A stretch of DNA of 37,214 nucleotides from Bacillota bacterium (lineage in GTDB: Bacteria; Bacillota; Sulfobacillia; Thermaerobacterales; RSA17): the NCBI GenBank assembly GCA_017577485.1, contig PKRI01000017.1, forward strand, positions 1 through 37,214. Direction: 5' to 3'. Positions 1 to 8,474 of this stretch are shown here, in pieces (positions within the stretch are counted from its first letter, which is position 1; each line of letters starts with the position of its first letter). The notes under the pieces are model-generated. The model searched no databases, was not told the DNA's origin, and was given only the letters and a program-made list of their open reading frames with translations. The translations under genes were made by a program, and so were the position numbers.

Positions 1-201
1 CCTTATTTCCGAGAGAAGGGGGCACCCCTGGCCAGTCAAGGCACTCCGCGCGCCCTATTGGCCGGTCATGCCGGCTCCTTCACCCGCAACGGGCCGGAAT
101 AGGGAGTCCTCGACGCCTTAACATCCAAGAAGGCTGCCCGGACGAGCACTTAGGGAACCAGGGACGCCTTACCGCGCCGGCGCATGCCCGGACCGCCGGC
201 C
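1..201. other. non-coding left edge
   Basis: I see no supportable gene here. The stretch lies downstream of the minus-strand M28 peptidase gene and is less GC-rich than the coding regions. A nine-base word, GACGCCTTA, occurs twice (112-120 and 163-171), each time about twelve bases after an AGGGA word. This could be an imperfect 51-bp repeat, but the similarity is too low to be firm. Confidence 0.4.
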
Positions 202-1422
202 TCAGCCACCGTCCATCTCCCGGATCATGGCCTCGGCCAGCCGGGCGACGGTGTTGATGACGTCCACGTCCACCCGGTCCAGGGTGTCGGTGGGCCAGTG
301 CCAGTTGGGCAGCAGGCCGCGGTCGTCCTCGGCCCGGAAGGCGATGGTGCGGAAACCCTGGCGGACCGCCGGCAGCGCATCGGTCGACATCAGGTCGTTG
401 CGGGCGGGCCGGACGCCCCACTCGGGATGAGCGGCGGCGATCCGGGCGGCCAGGTCGATGAGCCCGGAGTCCAACCGGTAACTGCGGATCATGCCTTCGG
501 TCACGGCGTACTTCGGGTGCCCGGAGCCGATGTTGTCAAAGATGAAGAAGGCGGCGTCCCGCAGTTCGTGGCCGTGCCGGCGCAGGAAGTCCAGCATGCC
601 CACCAGGCCCACTTCCTCGGCGCCGGTGGCCACAAACCACAGCGGCACGCGGCGGGGCGGCCGCTCGGCGAAGTACTCCGCCAGTGCCAGCATGGCGGCC
701 ACGCCCGAGGCGTTATCGTTGGCGCCGGGCGTGTAGGTCCCCACCACCTCCCGGTGCACCAGCAGGGCCATGCTGACCAGCAGCCAGGCGGCGGGCACCA
801 CCGCAATCCACCCCAGCACGGCACGGCCCGTCAGCCAGATGGCCAGGCCCAGCACCGGCACCAGGGCCATGGACGCCACCCCGCCCAGGAACAGCGCCCG
901 GAACCGGTGGACCCCCTTGGGATCAAACATCAGGCCCCACTTGGCCGAGTCCACATGGGCCGACAGGACCACCGGCGCGGCGGTCCCGGGCTCGGCTTCC
1001 GCCGGCGGCAGCACGCCGATGACGTTCCGGCTCGGGTACTGGCGGAACCACCCGCCCAGGGTGCCGGCGGTGGTGTTCTCGCGCAGCAGCAGGACCACGG
1101 CGCCCACGCCCAGCACCAGAGCGGCGGCGGCCAAGCCCCTGCCGGAGGCAAAGGGCGCAGCCGCCGCGGCCGCCACCAGGGCCAGGGCGCCGACCAGCGC
1201 CAGCCCGTAGATCACCAGATAGGCCCAGGCATAGGCGCCGGGCGTCTTGAAGTCCTCGCTCCATACCCGGGGCAGCACCGCCCGCAACTGGGCCTCCACA
1301 TAGGCCGCGGCGCGGGCCTCCGCCTCGGTCCCGGAACCCCGCGGGCCGATGTCCTCAGCCAGGACTTGCAAGTGGCGCCGGATGCGGCCGCTGAAATCGG
1401 GCACGGGTCGGCCCCCGCTCAC
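202..1422 (-). CDS. membrane-embedded M28 family aminopeptidase
   Basis: This 406-residue protein is a zinc-dependent exopeptidase of family M28, expected to remove N-terminal residues from peptides. The metal and catalytic residues are visible in order: H156 and D158 (AHVD), D236 (PGANDNASG), E269/E270 (GAEE), D296 and H375 (NWHWPTD). No signal peptide is seen. Four hydrophobic segments lie at about 66-88, 94-113, 176-198 and 201-222. The last two form a hairpin inserted between the HxD motif and D236, which are normally close together in M28 enzymes. An even number of crossings before each half keeps all ligands on one side of the membrane. The start is a GTG with AGGGGGTG seven bases upstream. 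The gene follows the aldehyde dehydrogenase gene on the same strand, 126 bp away. The family is confident; the substrate is unknown. Confidence 0.88.
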   Translation of the reverse strand: MSGGRPVPDFSGRIRRHLQVLAEDIGPRGSGTEAEARAAAYVEAQLRAVLPRVWSEDFKTPGAYAWAYLVIYGLALVGALALVAAAAAAPFASGRGLAAAALVLGVGAVVLLLRENTTAGTLGGWFRQYPSRNVIGVLPPAEAEPGTAAPVVLSAHVDSAKWGLMFDPKGVHRFRALFLGGVASMALVPVLGLAIWLTGRAVLGWIAVVPAAWLLVSMALLVHREVVGTYTPGANDNASGVAAMLALAEYFAERPPRRVPLWFVATGAEEVGLVGMLDFLRRHGHELRDAAFFIFDNIGSGHPKYAVTEGMIRSYRLDSGLIDLAARIAAAHPEWGVRPARNDLMSTDALPAVRQGFRTIAFRAEDDRGLLPNWHWPTDTLDRVDVDVINTVARLAEAMIREMDGG

Positions 1423-1548
1423 GCTGCCCCACCCCCTGTTCGATATTGCGAACGACTTTCGCCGTCCCCGCCTCCGTGGGGAGCCGGGCCTGCTCCCAAG
1501 CCCGGGCCTGCTTCTAAACCAGGACCTTCTCCCAAGCCCGGGCCTCTT
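1423..1548. repeat. 18-bp tandem repeat in the spacer between two minus-strand genes
   Basis: Three tandem 18-bp units occupy 1493-1510, 1511-1528 and 1529-1546; the first and third differ at one base (unit CTCCCAAGCCCGGGCCTG). A partial fourth unit precedes them at about 1484-1492. The array lies immediately downstream of the aldehyde dehydrogenase stop codon. Closer to the peptidase gene there is an AT-richer patch with a small palindrome, GCGAA-N5-TTCGC (1448-1462), that could belong to a promoter or leader for that gene. The function of the repeat is unknown. Confidence 0.6.
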
Positions 1549-3309
1549 TCAGGGCCCGCGGCGCCGCGCCTCGCCCCGGCCCGCCTCGCCGCGGCCCGCG
1601 TCGCCACAGCCCACGCCCGCCGGCAGGCCCGCGCCTGAGCCGCCATCCGAACCGAGGCCAGCCCCGCGGCGGCCCTCCAGCAGCGACCGGAGGACCCGCG
1701 GCAGGGCGGCCAGGCGGCGCCGCCACGACCGGTCGAACAGCAGCACGTTGCCCCAGCGGAAGTAGTCGTAGGCCGGCCGGGTATAGGGGTACCACCATAC
1801 CTTACGGGTGGGATCCCGGTCCACCACCAGCGCCTGGACTTCCGTGAACTCCAGCAGCGCCTCGGCGCCGTGGGTGCGCCCGTACCCGCTGGCTCGCACC
1901 CCGCCCCACGGGCTGTCGATGATCCCGTAGGGCGACGCGTGGTCGTTGACCGTCACCAGCCCGGCGCCCATGGCCGCCGCCAGGCGCCGGCCCCGCTCCA
2001 GGTCCTCGGTCCAGACGCTGCCCGTCAGCCCGAAGGGACTGGACCGGGCCCGCTCCAGCGCTTCCTCCTCGCTGTCCACCACGGCGATGGGCAGGACCGG
2101 GCCGAAGGTTTCTTCCTTCATTACCGTCATGTCCTCGGTGACCCCGGTCAGCACCGTGGGCGGGTACCACCACCCCGGCCGGTCCGGCAGGAATCCCCCG
2201 CAGGCCAGGTGGGCCCCCCGCTCCACCGCTTCCGTCACGTGCCGGTGGACGCGCTGCCACGCCGCCTCGCTGATCAGGGGACCGAAGGTCCAGTGGGGCG
2301 GCAGGTCGCCGCCGCCCGGGGAGGCCGGGGCACCCGGCCCCGAGGCTGCGGTGAGGCCGGCCGCGGCGCTGAGGCGGGACGCTGCCCGCAGCACCTCGTC
2401 GATGAACCGGTCCGCCACCTCCCGGGCCACGTAGACCCGCTCCACCGAGCAGCACAACTGTCCCGCGTTGTTGAAGCCCGCCCACACCGCCCCCTGGGCC
2501 GCGTAGGCCACGTCGGCGTCGCGGCACACGATCATGGCGTCCTTACCGCTCAATTCCAGCAGCGGCGGCCGGCGCCCCAACTGCGCCAGCCGCAGGGCGA
2601 TGGCCTGCCCGGTGGGAGTGCTGCCGATGAAGGCAATGCGGTCGACGTCGCTGTCCACCAGCACCCGGCCGGCGTCGGGCCCGCCGGGGACCACGTTCAG
2701 CAGGCCCCGGGGCAGGCCCGCCTCATGGAAGATCCGGGCCACCTCCAGGGCCGTCAGCGGCGCGTACTCCGACGGCTTGATGACCACCGCGCACCCGGCG
2801 GCCAGGGCCGGCACCACCAGCCCCATGGTCAGCGACAGCGGCACGTTCCACGGGGTGATGGCGCCCACCACCCCCAGCGGCACCCGGCGCACCCACCCGC
2901 GCTTGCCCCAGAAGTACGGCCGCGGCGGGATGCGCACGGCCCGGTCCGCCAGCACCTCCGGGGTGCGGTGCGCGTAATAGGCCAGCAGTTCCAGCACCAC
3001 GGGGATCTCGGCGCCGCCCACGCACTCACAGGGCGGCTTGCCCGTCTCCAGCATCACGGTGCCGGCGATGTCGTCGAGCCGGTCCAGGGTCACCTGCAGG
3101 GCCCGGACCAGCACCTCCCGCCGCCGCCGCCAGGGCGACGCCGCCCACCCGGGCTGCGCCCGCCGAGCCGCCTCCACCGCCTCGGCCACGGCCGCCGCGT
3201 CACCCACGGCCCAACGGTACGCCACCTCGCCCGTCCTGGGGTCGATGCCGTCCGCCCAACCGGCGCCGTCCCGCCACCGGCCGTCGATCCAAAGCCTTCC
3301 CTCCCGCAT
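1549..3309 (-). CDS. NAD(P)-dependent aldehyde dehydrogenase
   Basis: The 586-residue product belongs to the aldehyde dehydrogenase superfamily, which oxidises aldehydes to acids in the cytoplasm. Catalytic features are all present: N155 in PWN, K178 in KPSE, the general base E252 in LELSGKD, the nucleophile C286 in the GQLCC stretch, and E400 in EETFGPV. Two parts are unusual. A Gly/Pro/Ala-rich insertion at about 313-338 precedes the FGPLIS motif. A C-terminal extension after about residue 500 is first aromatic/basic, then low-complexity Gly/Arg/Ala. The family is usually about 480-500 residues. The ATG start has GGGAGGTG six bases upstream. The gene is divergent from an FAD amine oxidase, which suggests the pair converts an amine to an aldehyde and then to an acid, as PuuB/PuuC do. 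The exact aldehyde is not known. Confidence 0.9.
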   Translation of the reverse strand: MREGRLWIDGRWRDGAGWADGIDPRTGEVAYRWAVGDAAAVAEAVEAARRAQPGWAASPWRRRREVLVRALQVTLDRLDDIAGTVMLETGKPPCECVGGAEIPVVLELLAYYAHRTPEVLADRAVRIPPRPYFWGKRGWVRRVPLGVVGAITPWNVPLSLTMGLVVPALAAGCAVVIKPSEYAPLTALEVARIFHEAGLPRGLLNVVPGGPDAGRVLVDSDVDRIAFIGSTPTGQAIALRLAQLGRRPPLLELSGKDAMIVCRDADVAYAAQGAVWAGFNNAGQLCCSVERVYVAREVADRFIDEVLRAASRLSAAAGLTAASGPGAPASPGGGDLPPHWTFGPLISEAAWQRVHRHVTEAVERGAHLACGGFLPDRPGWWYPPTVLTGVTEDMTVMKEETFGPVLPIAVVDSEEEALERARSSPFGLTGSVWTEDLERGRRLAAAMGAGLVTVNDHASPYGIIDSPWGGVRASGYGRTHGAEALLEFTEVQALVVDRDPTRKVWWYPYTRPAYDYFRWGNVLLFDRSWRRRLAALPRVLRSLLEGRRGAGLGSDGGSGAGLPAGVGCGDAGRGEAGRGEARRRGP

Positions 3310-3571
3310 GGAGCACCTCCCGGAACCGCCGGGGCCCGCCGGCTGCTGCTCGGACCGCCGCGGGGCACCGCTGCCGCAGGCCGGTGCCCCCGGCCCTGCA
3401 GCCCTGACCCCACCTGCTGCACGGATTTCCTTGCGCTGGCCCCCGGTTCAAACCCTTTTGGGGAAGGCATACGCCCCCGGCTGACGAAATCCCATTTCCT
3501 GGACGCGAATTCCCGGGCGGCCTGTCGGCTGTGCCGGATCCGGCCGACCGTGCCGTGCTGGAGGGAGATCC
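3310..3571. promoter_or_regulatory. divergent promoter region between the ALDH and FAD oxidase genes
   Basis: These 262 bases separate two divergently transcribed genes, so both promoters should lie here. Both Shine-Dalgarno sites are clear at the edges. A perfect 12-bp palindrome, GCCGGATCCGGC, lies at 3533-3544, 27 bases before the oxidase start, and could be an operator. I see no convincing -35/-10 pair. Confidence 0.4.
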
Positions 3572-4957
3572 ATGACTTCCGCGGATGCAGCCCCCGTGCC
3601 GCACACCCGCAGTTTCTGGTTGGAGACCGCCGGGCCGGTGGAGGCCAGGCCCCCGTGGACCGGCGACGGGCGCGCCGACGTGGCCATCGTCGGCGGGGGC
3701 TTCACCGGCCTTTCCACTGCCTATCACCTGAAAGCACGGGAGCCGGGACTGCGGGTGGTGGTGCTGGAGGCGGGCACGGTGGCGGGCGGCGCCAGCGGCC
3801 GCAACGCGGGTTTCGCCATGACGCTGTTCGGCCTGGACCTGGGCTTCACGGTGTTCCGTTTCGGGCGCCAGCGGGCCAAAGAAGCCGACGACTACATGGT
3901 CAGGGCGGTGCACCACACCCGCGACATGGTCCACCGCCTCAACATCGACTGCGACTACGAAGAGCACGGCCTCATCACCGTGGCCACCAACCCCGCCCAG
4001 CAGCGGCGGCTCCACCACCACTGGGAACTGTCCCGCAGCCTGGGGCTGCACGAGACCCGGTGGCTGGACCGGGACCAGACCCGGGAACTGGTGGGGTCGC
4101 CCACCTACCTGGCCTCCTGCTTCGATCCCCTCTGCGCCCTGGTCCACCCGGCCAAGCTGGCCCGGGGCATGGCCCGGGCGGTGCTGGAACTGGGCGGGGA
4201 GATCTATGAAGGCAGCCCCGTGACCGCCCTGCACCCGGGCTCACCGGCCGTGCTGGAACTGCCGGGCGGTCGCCTGACCGCCGACAGCGTGGTGCTGGCC
4301 ACCAACGCCTACACCTGGGCCCTGGGCCGGACGGTGCCGCGGCTTAAGCCGGTGCAGGCGCCCATGCACACCTATATCGTGCTGACGGAACCCCTGTCGC
4401 CGGAGCGGCTGGAGGCCGTGGGCTGGCGGCGGCGAGTGGGCGTCGAGGACGGGCGCAACCTTATCCACTACTACCGCCTGACCCCCGACAACCGCCTGCT
4501 GATGGGCGGCCACGACGCCCTCTACTACTACGGCAACCGCAGCGACCGGGACCACCATGCCGGCCTGGCCCGGCGCCTGCAGCAGGCGGTGGTGGAGACG
4601 TTCCCGGCCCTGCGGGGCATCCGCTTCACCCATCATTGGGGCGGTCCCGTGTCGGTGAACCTGGACCTTGCGCCGGTCATCGGGCGCGTCGGCGGCAACA
4701 TCTTCTACAGCGCCGGCTGCATGGGCCACGGCGTGGCGCTGACCCAGCTCAACGGCCGCACCCTGGCCGACCTGGTGCTGGGCGTCCGCAGCGACCTGAC
4801 CGACGTGTTCTTCGTGGACCGGCGGGTCCTCCCGCTGCCCCCGGAGCCGCTGCGGTTCCCGCTCATCAATGCCATCCGCGGCCTGCTGCGGCTGCAGGAC
4901 TGGTGGAACGAGCGGGCGCGGCAGCGCCCGCCCGGCGGTGCGGGCATGCGGTTATAA
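3572..4957 (+). CDS. FAD-dependent amine/amino-acid oxidoreductase (DAO family, PuuB-like)
   Basis: This 461-residue flavoprotein belongs to the DAO/GlpO-type oxidoreductases. The FAD-binding Rossmann motif is at residues 38-46 (AIVGGGFTG), with the ribose-binding acidic residue at E66. The family motif GASGRNAGF follows at 73-81. The N-terminal SFWLETA stretch resembles gamma-glutamylputrescine oxidase and related sarcosine/amine oxidases. The C-terminal MGHGVALTQLNGRTLADLV segment is the expected FAD-contacting tail. Such enzymes oxidise C-N bonds of amines or N-methylated amino acids, giving an aldehyde or keto product. The ATG start follows a GGAGGGA site. The divergent aldehyde dehydrogenase and downstream FMN reductase fit amine catabolism. 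Sarcosine, gamma-glutamylputrescine or another secondary amine are all possible substrates. Confidence 0.85.
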   Translation: MTSADAAPVPHTRSFWLETAGPVEARPPWTGDGRADVAIVGGGFTGLSTAYHLKAREPGLRVVVLEAGTVAGGASGRNAGFAMTLFGLDLGFTVFRFGRQRAKEADDYMVRAVHHTRDMVHRLNIDCDYEEHGLITVATNPAQQRRLHHHWELSRSLGLHETRWLDRDQTRELVGSPTYLASCFDPLCALVHPAKLARGMARAVLELGGEIYEGSPVTALHPGSPAVLELPGGRLTADSVVLATNAYTWALGRTVPRLKPVQAPMHTYIVLTEPLSPERLEAVGWRRRVGVEDGRNLIHYYRLTPDNRLLMGGHDALYYYGNRSDRDHHAGLARRLQQAVVETFPALRGIRFTHHWGGPVSVNLDLAPVIGRVGGNIFYSAGCMGHGVALTQLNGRTLADLVLGVRSDLTDVFFVDRRVLPLPPEPLRFPLINAIRGLLRLQDWWNERARQRPPGGAGMRL

Positions 4958-4998
4958 TTCCTGCGGCAACTTTCTCATGACCGAGGGAGGGGCCCGGG

Positions 4999-5595
4999 AT
5001 GCCGCACCTGGGGATCATCATCGGCAGCACCCGTCCCGGCCGCGCCGGCCTGCCCGTGGGACGCTGGTTCCACCGCAAGGCCCTGGAGCACGGGCACTTC
5101 GACGTCCGCTGGATCGACCTGGCCGAGATCAACCTGCCCTTCCTGGACGAACCCCACCACCCGCGGCTCCGGCGCTACGTGCACCAGCACACGAAAGACT
5201 GGAGCGCCCTCATCGACGCCATGGACGCCTTCGTCTTCGTCATGCCCGAGTACAACCACGGGATCAGCGCCGTCCTCAAGAACGCCATCGACTTCCTGCA
5301 CCAGGAGTGGCAGTACAAGCCCGTGGGCTTCGTCAGTTACGGCGGCGTGTCGGCCGGCACCCGCGCCGCCGCGGCCGCCAAGCAGGTGGTCACCAACCTG
5401 AAGATGATGCCGATGGCGGAGACCGTGGCCATCCCCTACGTCCAGCAGTTCCTGGACGACGAAGGAAACTTCCGGCCCAGCGACGTGCTGGAACAGGCGG
5501 CCGTCGCCATGCTGGACGAGTTGGCCCGCTGGGAGGAGGCCCTGCGCCCCCTGCGGGAAGCCGCCCGGCAGGCCTGGCTCGAGCGCCAGGGGTGA
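4999..5595 (+). CDS. NAD(P)H-dependent FMN reductase (flavodoxin-like fold)
   Basis: The 198-residue protein is a member of the NADPH-dependent FMN reductase/azoreductase family. The FMN phosphate loop GSTRPGR is at residues 9-15, the flavin-contacting MPEYNHG motif at 82-88 and SYGG at 113-116. The length is normal for the family. It is expected to be a cytoplasmic homodimer or homotetramer that reduces flavin or quinones. The ATG follows a GAGGGAGGGG site. It lies 41 bp downstream of the FAD oxidoreductase on the same strand and probably shares its transcript. The physiological electron acceptor cannot be read from the sequence. Confidence 0.88.
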   Translation: MPHLGIIIGSTRPGRAGLPVGRWFHRKALEHGHFDVRWIDLAEINLPFLDEPHHPRLRRYVHQHTKDWSALIDAMDAFVFVMPEYNHGISAVLKNAIDFLHQEWQYKPVGFVSYGGVSAGTRAAAAAKQVVTNLKMMPMAETVAIPYVQQFLDDEGNFRPSDVLEQAAVAMLDELARWEEALRPLREAARQAWLERQG

Positions 5596-5659
5596 CGCCC
5601 CGCTTCTCCCCTGCCGCGCCCCTCCGCCGCCACCGCTCCCTTGAGGGTTGAAACCGTGC

Positions 5660-5692
5660 CGCCCGGCCGCGGGCAGCCCCTGCGGCCGGGCG
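5660..5692 (+). terminator. candidate hairpin terminator after the FMN reductase gene
   Basis: A perfect 11-bp inverted repeat (5660-5670 against 5682-5692, arm CGCCCGGCCGC) encloses an 11-base loop, 65 bases downstream of the FMN reductase stop. There is no T-run, so it could instead be a leader structure of the following operon. Confidence 0.45.
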
Positions 5693-5721
5693 CTGCTTGC
5701 CGGCAACCCCGGCGGCAGGAT

Positions 5722-5740
5722 TTCCGTCCCTTCTACGGAA
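5722..5740 (+). promoter_or_regulatory. candidate operator upstream of the RpiR-family regulator
   Basis: A dyad TTCCGT-N7-ACGGAA lies 37 bases before the TTG start of the regulator gene, next to an AT-richer patch (5738-5755) that could hold the -10 region. Position and symmetry fit an autoregulatory site. Six-base arms with one free spacer length occur by chance in GC-rich DNA, so this is only a candidate. Confidence 0.35.
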
Positions 5741-5777
5741 TTCGGCAAGATATTCGTCCACCGGGGAGGACGCCGGT

Positions 5778-6764
5778 TTGGAACCGTTTCCCCAGCAGGC
5801 GCACCGGGATCCGGACCCGCCCGGCGGCGTCGACGAGGCGGTGGAGTCGGACCTTTTCGCCCGCATCCGCCTGGCCTCGCCGCGCCTGAGCCCTGCCAAG
5901 CTGGCCGCCGCCGAGTACATCATCACCCGGGTCGAAGACGTGGCGTTCTGGCCCGCGGCGCGCCTGGCGGAGGCCGTGGGCGTCAGCGAGTCGGTGGTGG
6001 TGCGCCTGGCCGTCGACCTGGGCTACGCCGGGTACCCGGACCTGCAGCGCGCGGCCCAGGAGGTCCTGCGCCGGCGCCTGTACCTTCCCGGCCAGGCACT
6101 CCCGCCCGGAGGCACAGAAGCCACGTCGCCGGCCGGCGAAACCGTGGACCGCTCCTTCCGCAGCCAGCGCCGCATCCTGGAGGTCTGCCGCGCCGCCAAC
6201 CCGCCCCAGGCGCTGGAGCAGGCCGCCCAGCTGCTGCTGGAGGCCCGGCGCAGCGTGGCCGTGGGCTTCCGGATGGGCTACATCCTGGCCGAGGCGGCCG
6301 CCTTCAACCTGCAGCTCCTGCTGGGCAACGCCGCCGTGGCCACCCTGGGCCCCGACACCCTGGAGGACACCTTGAGCGGGTACGGCCCCGGCGACGCGGC
6401 CCTGCTCTTCGACTTTCGCCCCTACAACCCGGCGATGGACCGGGTGGTGGAGATCCTCACCCAGCAGCGCACCCGTCGCATTGCCGTCACCGACTCGCAT
6501 TCCGCGCCCGCCGCCCGCGGCGCCCACGTGGTCCTGCGCACGCCCACCGAGATGGACGCCGGCGCGGGCCGGTCGCTGGTGGGCGGCATGGCGCTCCTGG
6601 ATGCGCTGGGCGCGCTGGTGTGGGAACTGGATCCCAACCGCTGCCGCGCATCCATGCGGCAGATCATGGCCCTGCGGATGGGTTCGATGCGGTCTCGCCC
6701 CGGGCGCCGGTCCGGGGCGCCAGGCAGGAAGTCAGAGACCCGGAAAGAGGGTGACAAGCGATGA
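5778..6764 (+). CDS. MurR/RpiR-family transcriptional regulator (HTH + SIS domains)
   Basis: The 328-residue protein starts with the RpiR-type helix-turn-helix at about 33-100; the recognition region is LAEAVGVSESVVVRLAVDLG near 63-82. It ends with a sugar-isomerase (SIS) ligand domain at about 145-290. RpiR-family regulators bind phosphosugars or amino-sugar acids, and some relatives control peptide or amino-acid genes. I chose the TTG at 5778 because GGGGAGGA lies seven bases upstream; longer in-frame starts have no ribosome binding site. The stop overlaps the start of the binding-protein gene (ATGATG region), so the regulator is the first gene of the operon it probably controls. The C-terminus is an Arg-rich tail. 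The effector is unknown. Confidence 0.85.
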   Translation: MEPFPQQAHRDPDPPGGVDEAVESDLFARIRLASPRLSPAKLAAAEYIITRVEDVAFWPAARLAEAVGVSESVVVRLAVDLGYAGYPDLQRAAQEVLRRRLYLPGQALPPGGTEATSPAGETVDRSFRSQRRILEVCRAANPPQALEQAAQLLLEARRSVAVGFRMGYILAEAAAFNLQLLLGNAAVATLGPDTLEDTLSGYGPGDAALLFDFRPYNPAMDRVVEILTQQRTRRIAVTDSHSAPAARGAHVVLRTPTEMDAGAGRSLVGGMALLDALGALVWELDPNRCRASMRQIMALRMGSMRSRPGRRSGAPGRKSETRKEGDKR

Positions 6765-8413
6765 TGCGGTGGAAGCACCGGGCCCCGGTCATGGTGCTGG
6801 TGCTGGCGCTGGCCCTGCTGCTGGCAGCAGGCTGCGGCCGGCAGGCATCGGATGCGCCGGGCGCCCCCCAGGACGGCAGCACCGGCCAGGAGCAGGCCGG
6901 CGGCGAAACGGGAGGCGGCGCCGCCGGCGAGCCGCAGCGCGGCGGCACCCTGGTGGTGGCGCTGCCCGCCAACCCGATGACCTACAACCCCAACGCCCGG
7001 CCCGACGACGCGGGCATCATGATCTTCCAGAACCTGTTCAACAAGCTGGTGACCCTGGACGACCAGTACCAGGTCATCCCCGACCTGGCCGACGACTGGC
7101 ACATCTCCGAGGACGGGTTGACCTACACCTTCTACCTGCACCCCGAGGCCCGCTGGCACGACGGGCAGCCGGTCACGTCCGCCGACGTCAAGTGGACGTA
7201 CGAGGCCATCCTGGCCAACCAGGGCCTGGCCGCCGGCAGCCTGGCCGTCATCGACGCCATCGAAACCCCCGACGACCACACCGTGGTGCTGCGGCTCAAG
7301 GAGCCCAACGCCCCGCTCCTCTACAACCTGGCGTGGGCCGGGGTGTACATCATGCCCAAGCACCTGTACGAAGGCAGCGAGGACTGGCTGTCCAGCGAGG
7401 CGGCCCAGCAGCCGGTGGGCAGCGGGCCCTTCCGCTTCGACTCGGCTCGCCTGGACGAGCACGTGACGCTGGTGGCCAACCCCGACTACTTCCGCGGCGC
7501 GCCCTATCTGGACCGCCTGGTCTACACCATCGTCCCGGACCCGCAGACGGCCGCCCAGGCGCTGATGAACGGCGAGGTGGACGTGTCCATCACCCGGCCG
7601 TCGCTGACCCAACTGGTCACCCTGCGGACCGCCCCCGGCGTGGTGGTGGACATCGCCCCCATGCCCAACCGTTACTACGTGCCCATGAACCACGCCCGGG
7701 AGGTCTTCCAGGACCTGCGGGTGCGGCAGGCCGTGGCCCATGCCATCAACCGCGGGGAGGTCCTGGACCGCGCGCTCCAGGGCATCGGCGCCGCAGCCGA
7801 AGGGTTCTACACGCCGGCCATCGCGTGGGCGTACAACCCCGATGCGGTGGCGCCGGCCTACGATCCCGCCCGGGCCGAGGCGCTGCTGGACGAGGCCGGC
7901 TATCCCCGCGGCGCCGACGGCACCCGCATGCGGCTGACCATGACCATCTTCTCCGGCGGCGAGTGGGCCGACGTGGCCGCGGTGCTGGTGGAGAACCTGC
8001 GGGCCGTGGGCATCGAGGTGGAACTGGTCCAGCTGGACGAGGGCGCCTGGATCCAGCGCACGGTGGTGGACCGGGACTTCGACCTGACGCTGCTGGCGGG
8101 GATGCAGGGTCCCGATCCCGACCAGCTGCGGCTGCGCTTCGGAAGCATGGGTCCCCTCAACATGATGGGCTACGCCAACCCGGAGTTCGACGACCTGCTG
8201 GCCCGGGCCGCGGCGGTGACCGACCAGGACCAGCGGCGGGACCTGTACTTCCGGGCCCAGGAGATCCTGGCCGCGGACCTGCCCTTCGTGCCGGTGGCCG
8301 AGTTCGTGGCCGTCCACCTCTACCGCGACGCGGTCCACGGCCTGGCGCACCACCCGGAGCAGGTGGGCTCGGTGCCCCAGTGGGGCTTCCACCGCGCCTG
8401 GCTGGCTGACTGA
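6761..8413 (+). CDS. peptide ABC transporter substrate-binding lipoprotein (family 5)
   Basis: This 550-residue protein is an extracellular family 5 binding protein (DppA/OppA type). It has a lipoprotein signal: a basic start, a hydrophobic stretch at 10-23 and a lipobox LAAGC with C25 as the lipidated cysteine. An acidic/Gly-rich linker follows (26-60). The mature domain has the usual family segments, including DLADDWHISEDGLTYTF and a PVGSGPFRF stretch. It should capture peptides or similar solutes for the adjacent permeases. GAGGGTGA precedes the ATG. The start overlaps the RpiR gene by four bases, and a strong hairpin separates it from the permease gene downstream. The ligand is undetermined; the co-transcribed M14 peptidase favours a peptide. 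Confidence 0.92.
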   Translation: MMRWKHRAPVMVLVLALALLLAAGCGRQASDAPGAPQDGSTGQEQAGGETGGGAAGEPQRGGTLVVALPANPMTYNPNARPDDAGIMIFQNLFNKLVTLDDQYQVIPDLADDWHISEDGLTYTFYLHPEARWHDGQPVTSADVKWTYEAILANQGLAAGSLAVIDAIETPDDHTVVLRLKEPNAPLLYNLAWAGVYIMPKHLYEGSEDWLSSEAAQQPVGSGPFRFDSARLDEHVTLVANPDYFRGAPYLDRLVYTIVPDPQTAAQALMNGEVDVSITRPSLTQLVTLRTAPGVVVDIAPMPNRYYVPMNHAREVFQDLRVRQAVAHAINRGEVLDRALQGIGAAAEGFYTPAIAWAYNPDAVAPAYDPARAEALLDEAGYPRGADGTRMRLTMTIFSGGEWADVAAVLVENLRAVGIEVELVQLDEGAWIQRTVVDRDFDLTLLAGMQGPDPDQLRLRFGSMGPLNMMGYANPEFDDLLARAAAVTDQDQRRDLYFRAQEILAADLPFVPVAEFVAVHLYRDAVHGLAHHPEQVGSVPQWGFHRAWLAD

Positions 8414-8474
8414 GCGGCGCGGCAGCCGGGACCGCCCGGATCAAGGGAGACTCAAGGGAAACGCAAGGGACACC

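Noticed and set aside
100..172. Imperfect direct repeat containing GACGCCTTA twice
   Set aside because: Only two copies with about 15 of 21 positions matching; too weak to call a repeat family or array.
184..1638. Long plus-strand open frame opposite the M28 gene
   Set aside because: His/Gln/Arg/Pro-rich shadow frame of GC-rich coding DNA; no domains and no ribosome site. The same applies to long antisense frames at 1870-4209, 6422-8392, 22999-25068 and 34691-36832.
3530..3550. Extended operator around the GCCGGATCCGGC palindrome
   Set aside because: The flanks do not continue the symmetry and no second copy was found, so only the short palindrome is noted.
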